A stretch of DNA of 15,706 nucleotides, taken from CALISC01 sp963545195. Lineage in GTDB: Bacteria > Bacillota_I > Bacilli_A > Acholeplasmatales > Acholeplasmataceae. The translations under genes were made by a program, and so were the position numbers. Below the pieces are notes generated by a model that saw only the letters and a list, made by a program, of their open reading frames with translations, had not been told where the DNA came from and ran no database searches. Shown in pieces: positions 13,619 through 15,706 of this stretch (position 1 is the first letter of the stretch; each line of letters opens with the position of its first letter). The stretch is from positions 1-15,706 of the forward strand of contig CAUUIA010000014.1 in the NCBI GenBank assembly GCA_963545195.1. Reading direction: 5' to 3'.

Positions 13619-13689
13619 AAATACTAAAATTGTTCACTGATAGTGAACAATTTCACTCAAAATACTAAAATTATCCAAATACTACAATA
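13619..13689 (+). repeat. Repeated 13-mer AAATACTAAAATT
   Basis: Perfect copies lie at 13619-13631 and 13660-13672 (41 bases apart), and a degenerate copy AAATACTACAATA lies at 13677-13689. The first copy overlaps the left arm of the palindrome at 13627-13653. Composition is simple, but two perfect copies so close in a gene-less stretch are notable. Confidence 0.6.
13627..13653. repeat. Perfect 12-base palindromic arms (operator or hairpin)
   Basis: AAATTGTTCACT (13627-13638), spacer GAT, AGTGAACAATTT (13642-13653). No T-run follows, so it does not look like a terminator. The symmetry and size suit a dimeric repressor operator. A TTGCAA at 13615-13620 is placed where a -35 would be if the palindrome covers the -10, but the -10 match is poor. 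Confidence 0.7.
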
Positions 13690-13691
13690 TT

Positions 13692-13759
13692 GGATTAAAA
13701 TGTCTTTAATCCCAAGATATAAACAAACTAAATAGGTAGCATATTTTACCTAATATCTT
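13692..13759. repeat. Two adjacent stem-loops
   Basis: The first pairs GGATTAAA (13692-13699) with TTTAATCC (13705-13712). One base later a second, two-part hairpin pairs AAGATAT (13714-13720) with ATATCTT (13753-13759) and, inside it, TAGGTA (13733-13738) with TACCTA (13747-13752), leaving a 12-base one-sided bulge (13721-13732). The exact complementarity of all three helices suggests a folded RNA or the relic of one. Confidence 0.5.
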
Positions 13760-13765
13760 AAAATA

Positions 13766-13799
13766 AAAATCCAGTAGAATCGCTCTTCTACTGGATTTT
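13766..13799 (-). terminator. Terminator of the minus-strand ABC transporter operon
   Basis: A perfect 14-bp stem (13766-13779 with 13786-13799) has a 6-base loop. Read on the minus strand it ends in a T-rich tract (TTTTTATTTTA), and it lies 70 bases after the ATPase stop codon. It could also act on the plus strand. Confidence 0.8.
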
Positions 13800-13868
13800 C
13801 TAATTTTAAAATGTAAATTTATTGTAATAATTATATTACTACAAATATACCTACATCTTTATCTAATT

Positions 13869-14639
13869 TTATTTAAAACTAATTTCATCGTATTGAAGTT
13901 CGCTTGATTTACATAAATCAGCACCATAGATTTTCCTTAACTTCTCAATTTTAATTATTTCTTTAGCAGTACTGGTTTCCACAATTTTTCCTTCCTGGAT
14001 TAACGAAACATTAGCATCTAAAAATAGTGCGTGGTTTGGATTGTGAATGGAAAGCAAGATGGTTTTACCTGTTTCTTTAATTTTCTTTAACATACTTAAA
14101 ACCATATTTTGATTTTTTAAGTCAAGCGCAGAAGTAGGCTCATCTAGAATAATAACTGGTGTATCTTGAACCAAAGCAGCAGCTATTAACACTTTTTGTT
14201 TTTCACCACCGCTAATCTCACCAAGACATTTATTTAATAACTTCTCAATTCCAAGTTCCTTTGCAATTTCTTTAACTCTTTTAACCAGGCTCTCATTTGG
14301 TGATTTGTAAAACGCAAGTTTGTTTACCAAACTAAAAGAAAGGTAGTCAGAAATCTTAACATCTGAAAATAGGTTAATGTGTTGTGGAACATATGAAAAT
14401 ATCTTACTTCTTTCTGCTATTTTTATGGATTTTAAATCTTTTTCTCCATAATAAATATTTCCACTAATTGGTTGAAGCAGCCCAGCAAGGAGTTTAAGTA
14501 AAGTAGTTTTACCAGAACCATTTAAACCCAAAAGTACGTTAATCGTGCCTTCTTTGAAAAATAAATCTACATTAGAAACCGTTTCTTTGATTTCTTGTTT
14601 CTTGTATTTAAAAGATAAATTACTAATTTCAATATTCAT
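13869..14639 (-). CDS. ABC transporter ATP-binding protein, FecE/BtuD type
   Basis: A 256-residue cytosolic ATPase that powers an importer for iron-siderophore, haem or cobalamin-type ligands. Walker A GLNGSGKTT is at 38-46, Q-loop VPQH at 84-87, the ABC signature ISGGEKQ at 142-148 (Ile in place of the more common Leu), Walker B VIILDEP at 162-168 and the switch His199 in SIHNPNHA. The arrangement YVPQH...F and the NHA after the H-loop are typical of the FecE/BtuD group. Its start overlaps the end of the permease gene by 11 bases, so the two are co-translated and work as a pair. A terminator lies 70 bases downstream. The ligand cannot be told from this subunit. Confidence 0.93.
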   Translation of the reverse strand: MNIEISNLSFKYKKQEIKETVSNVDLFFKEGTINVLLGLNGSGKTTLLKLLAGLLQPISGNIYYGEKDLKSIKIAERSKIFSYVPQHINLFSDVKISDYLSFSLVNKLAFYKSPNESLVKRVKEIAKELGIEKLLNKCLGEISGGEKQKVLIAAALVQDTPVIILDEPTSALDLKNQNMVLSMLKKIKETGKTILLSIHNPNHALFLDANVSLIQEGKIVETSTAKEIIKIEKLRKIYGADLCKSSELQYDEISFK

Positions 14640-15630
14640 TTTTTTGTCTAAACCTTTTGAAAACTAAAATAAAAACCACAATTAGTGTGCTAAGCAGTGA
14701 AGTTGTTGCGCTCAAAGGCACTTCTGAGTCTGTAAAAGAACGAGAGATAATGTCACAAACTACCATAAAAGTAGCACCAATAGTTATGGAAAGCGGAATT
14801 GAGTATTTGGTGTTTCTACCAATAAATAGTCTAGTGATGTGCGGTACAATAAGACCTACCCAGGCGATTTTACCAGAAAAGCAAACAGAGATTGCTGTAA
14901 GCAAAGTAGCAATAATTATAATACCGTGTTTATAAACTTGGTAGTTAATTCCCTTTGTTTTGGCCTCAGTCTCACCGAGAGCAACAATGTTAATTCGCCA
15001 GGCGATTAAAAGTAAAACTGACACACAAACGAAAACTACTATTGTCATTATTAAAACTTGCGAATACAAGGCATTTCCGAAACTACCCATTTCCCAGTAG
15101 ACAATTGAAGCCAGGGTAGTTTGTGGGTCTGCAAAATATTTTAAAAAAGCTAAAACTGCCGACATTAGCCCGCCTACTAATATCCCCGAAATTAACAAAA
15201 TAGTTTGAGACCCATTTTTAAACAACCTAGCGATAAGCAGGGTTAAAAACACAGTAAGTAAACCTAGAGAAAAGGAAAACATAGAAATGAAAACTGGACC
15301 AAGTCCAAGCAGTATAGCGCTTGCTGCTCCAACTGAAGAACCTGCTGACACTCCAAGTAAGTCTGGTGAAACTAACTTATTTTGAAAAATCTCTTGATAA
15401 AGCAAACCAGAGACAGAAAGACCAATACCCGCTAGCATAGCCATTGTGGTTCTAGGTAGTCTTAGTTTAAAAATTATGGTTCTTTGTACAGAGTAGGCTG
15501 TGTCTTTAGTGAAAACCGCTTTAAAGAAACTACTAAAACCAATGTTGTATCTGCCAACCATTAAAGCAATTATAAAAACAACCACCATTGTTAGCAGAGT
15601 TAAAGGTAGTGTGATTCTAAATTTTTTCAT
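14629..15630 (-). CDS. ABC transporter permease, FecCD family
   Basis: A 333-residue membrane protein, forming as a homodimer the channel of a metal-chelate (siderophore, haem or vitamin B12) importer. The family signature runs from KLRLPRTTMAMLAGIGL through QEIFQNKLVSPDLLGVSAGS (about residues 52-98), with Lys-Leu-Val where NPLA is commonest. YWEMGSFGNA (about 178-187) and KIAWVGLIVPHITRLFIG (about 253-270) are further FecCD markers. About nine to ten hydrophobic helices are visible, and the basic C-terminus lies in the cytosol. The start ATG (15630-15628) is four bases after the stop of the upstream gene, and no clear Shine-Dalgarno site precedes it, so coupled translation is likely. The downstream ATPase overlaps it. 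Confidence 0.94.
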   Translation of the reverse strand: MKKFRITLPLTLLTMVVVFIIALMVGRYNIGFSSFFKAVFTKDTAYSVQRTIIFKLRLPRTTMAMLAGIGLSVSGLLYQEIFQNKLVSPDLLGVSAGSSVGAASAILLGLGPVFISMFSFSLGLLTVFLTLLIARLFKNGSQTILLISGILVGGLMSAVLAFLKYFADPQTTLASIVYWEMGSFGNALYSQVLIMTIVVFVCVSVLLLIAWRINIVALGETEAKTKGINYQVYKHGIIIIATLLTAISVCFSGKIAWVGLIVPHITRLFIGRNTKYSIPLSITIGATFMVVCDIISRSFTDSEVPLSATTSLLSTLIVVFILVFKRFRQKNEY

Positions 15631-15634
15631 TCAT

Positions 15635-15706
15635 CTAGACAAGTGGTTCAAAATTTGGACCAAGACCCGCTAGCATCGAAGCAGCATCTTGAGCACTTAG
15701 TGAGTA
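15635..15706 (-). CDS. C-terminal fragment of probable ABC substrate-binding protein
   Basis: Only the last 23 codons are present; the gene runs off the right edge. The peptide reads YSLSAQDAASML then AGLGPNFEPLV and ends at TAG (15637-15635). It is too short to assign by motif. In FecBCD-type operons the gene directly before the permease is usually the lipoprotein that binds the chelate, and the four-base gap to the permease supports one operon. The assignment is from context; another permease or an unrelated gene is possible. Confidence 0.5.
   Translation of the reverse strand, partial: YSLSAQDAASMLAGLGPNFEPLV

Larger units (their letters stand above)
13421..13868. other. Gene-poor, hairpin-rich intergenic region
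   Basis: This 448-base stretch between the tRNA gene and the minus-strand ABC operon has no long reading frame on either strand. It holds the tRNA terminator, a 36-base inverted repeat, a 17-codon frame with a good ribosome site, a perfect 27-base palindromic element, a repeated 13-mer, two further stem-loops and the terminator of the ABC operon. From about 13801 to 13868 I see only AT-rich sequence. Confidence 0.7.

Noticed and set aside
13627..13653. Rho-independent terminator at the 27-base palindrome
   Set aside because: The stem is AT-rich with a 3-base loop and is followed by TTTCACTC, not a T-run, in both readings.
13601..13800. CRISPR array suggested by repeats and palindromes
   Set aside because: The repeats are only 13 bases, two or three in number, with irregular spacing, and no cas gene is near.
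1..15706. Mycoplasma-type code with TGA as Trp
   Set aside because: TGA ends pheS and pheT exactly where the families end, Trp positions use TGG, and no family member is cut by an internal TGA.

Overview
The window is AT-rich, densely packed bacterial chromosome. TGA is a stop (it ends pheS and pheT) and Trp is TGG, so this is the standard code and not that of Mycoplasma or Spiroplasma. Short Gram-positive-type genes, an imported rather than visibly synthesised flavin, a Bacilli-style PheS, strong GGAGG-type ribosome sites and small intergenic gaps suggest a low-GC Firmicutes/Tenericutes lineage with a reduced genome (an Acholeplasma- or RF39-like organism is possible). The lineage is inference.

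Layout. 1-1195: the 3' end of tuf (EF-Tu), its terminator, and a proline iminopeptidase. 1230-2880: gpmA (glycolytic phosphoglycerate mutase), then an FMN riboswitch that leads into ribU, the substrate-binding subunit of an ECF riboflavin importer. A 12-bp hairpin buries the ribU Shine-Dalgarno site, and a bidirectional terminator separates ribU from convergent mutS2. 2897-5215 (minus): mutS2, with an apparently very short leader. 5330-11321: a long plus-strand operon pheS-pheT-rlmN-rsgA-rpe with overlaps or tiny gaps; it combines Phe-tRNA charging, rRNA/tRNA methylation, 30S assembly GTPase and pentose phosphate epimerase. 11335-13420: rpsU with its own strong promoter and terminator, then gltX (GluRS), followed directly by a tRNA-Glu(CUC) gene whose likely promoter lies inside the last gltX codons. 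13421-13868: a gene-poor stretch with an unusual density of inverted repeats, a 13-base direct repeat and a 17-codon reading frame. 13869-15706 (minus): a FecCD/FecE-type metal-chelate ABC importer (ATPase, permease, end of a probable binding protein), running in from the right edge.

The most unusual points are the tRNA-Glu(CUC) with C instead of U at position 33 next to its synthetase gene, the promoter embedded in the gltX C-terminus, the riboswitch/SD-sequestering arrangement of ribU, the palindrome-rich region 13483-13799 that may be a decayed regulatory or toxin-antitoxin locus or a structured RNA, and the rlmN-rsgA-rpe order in which the usual phosphatase/kinase pair is missing. No complete new system is evident; most of the window is core housekeeping.
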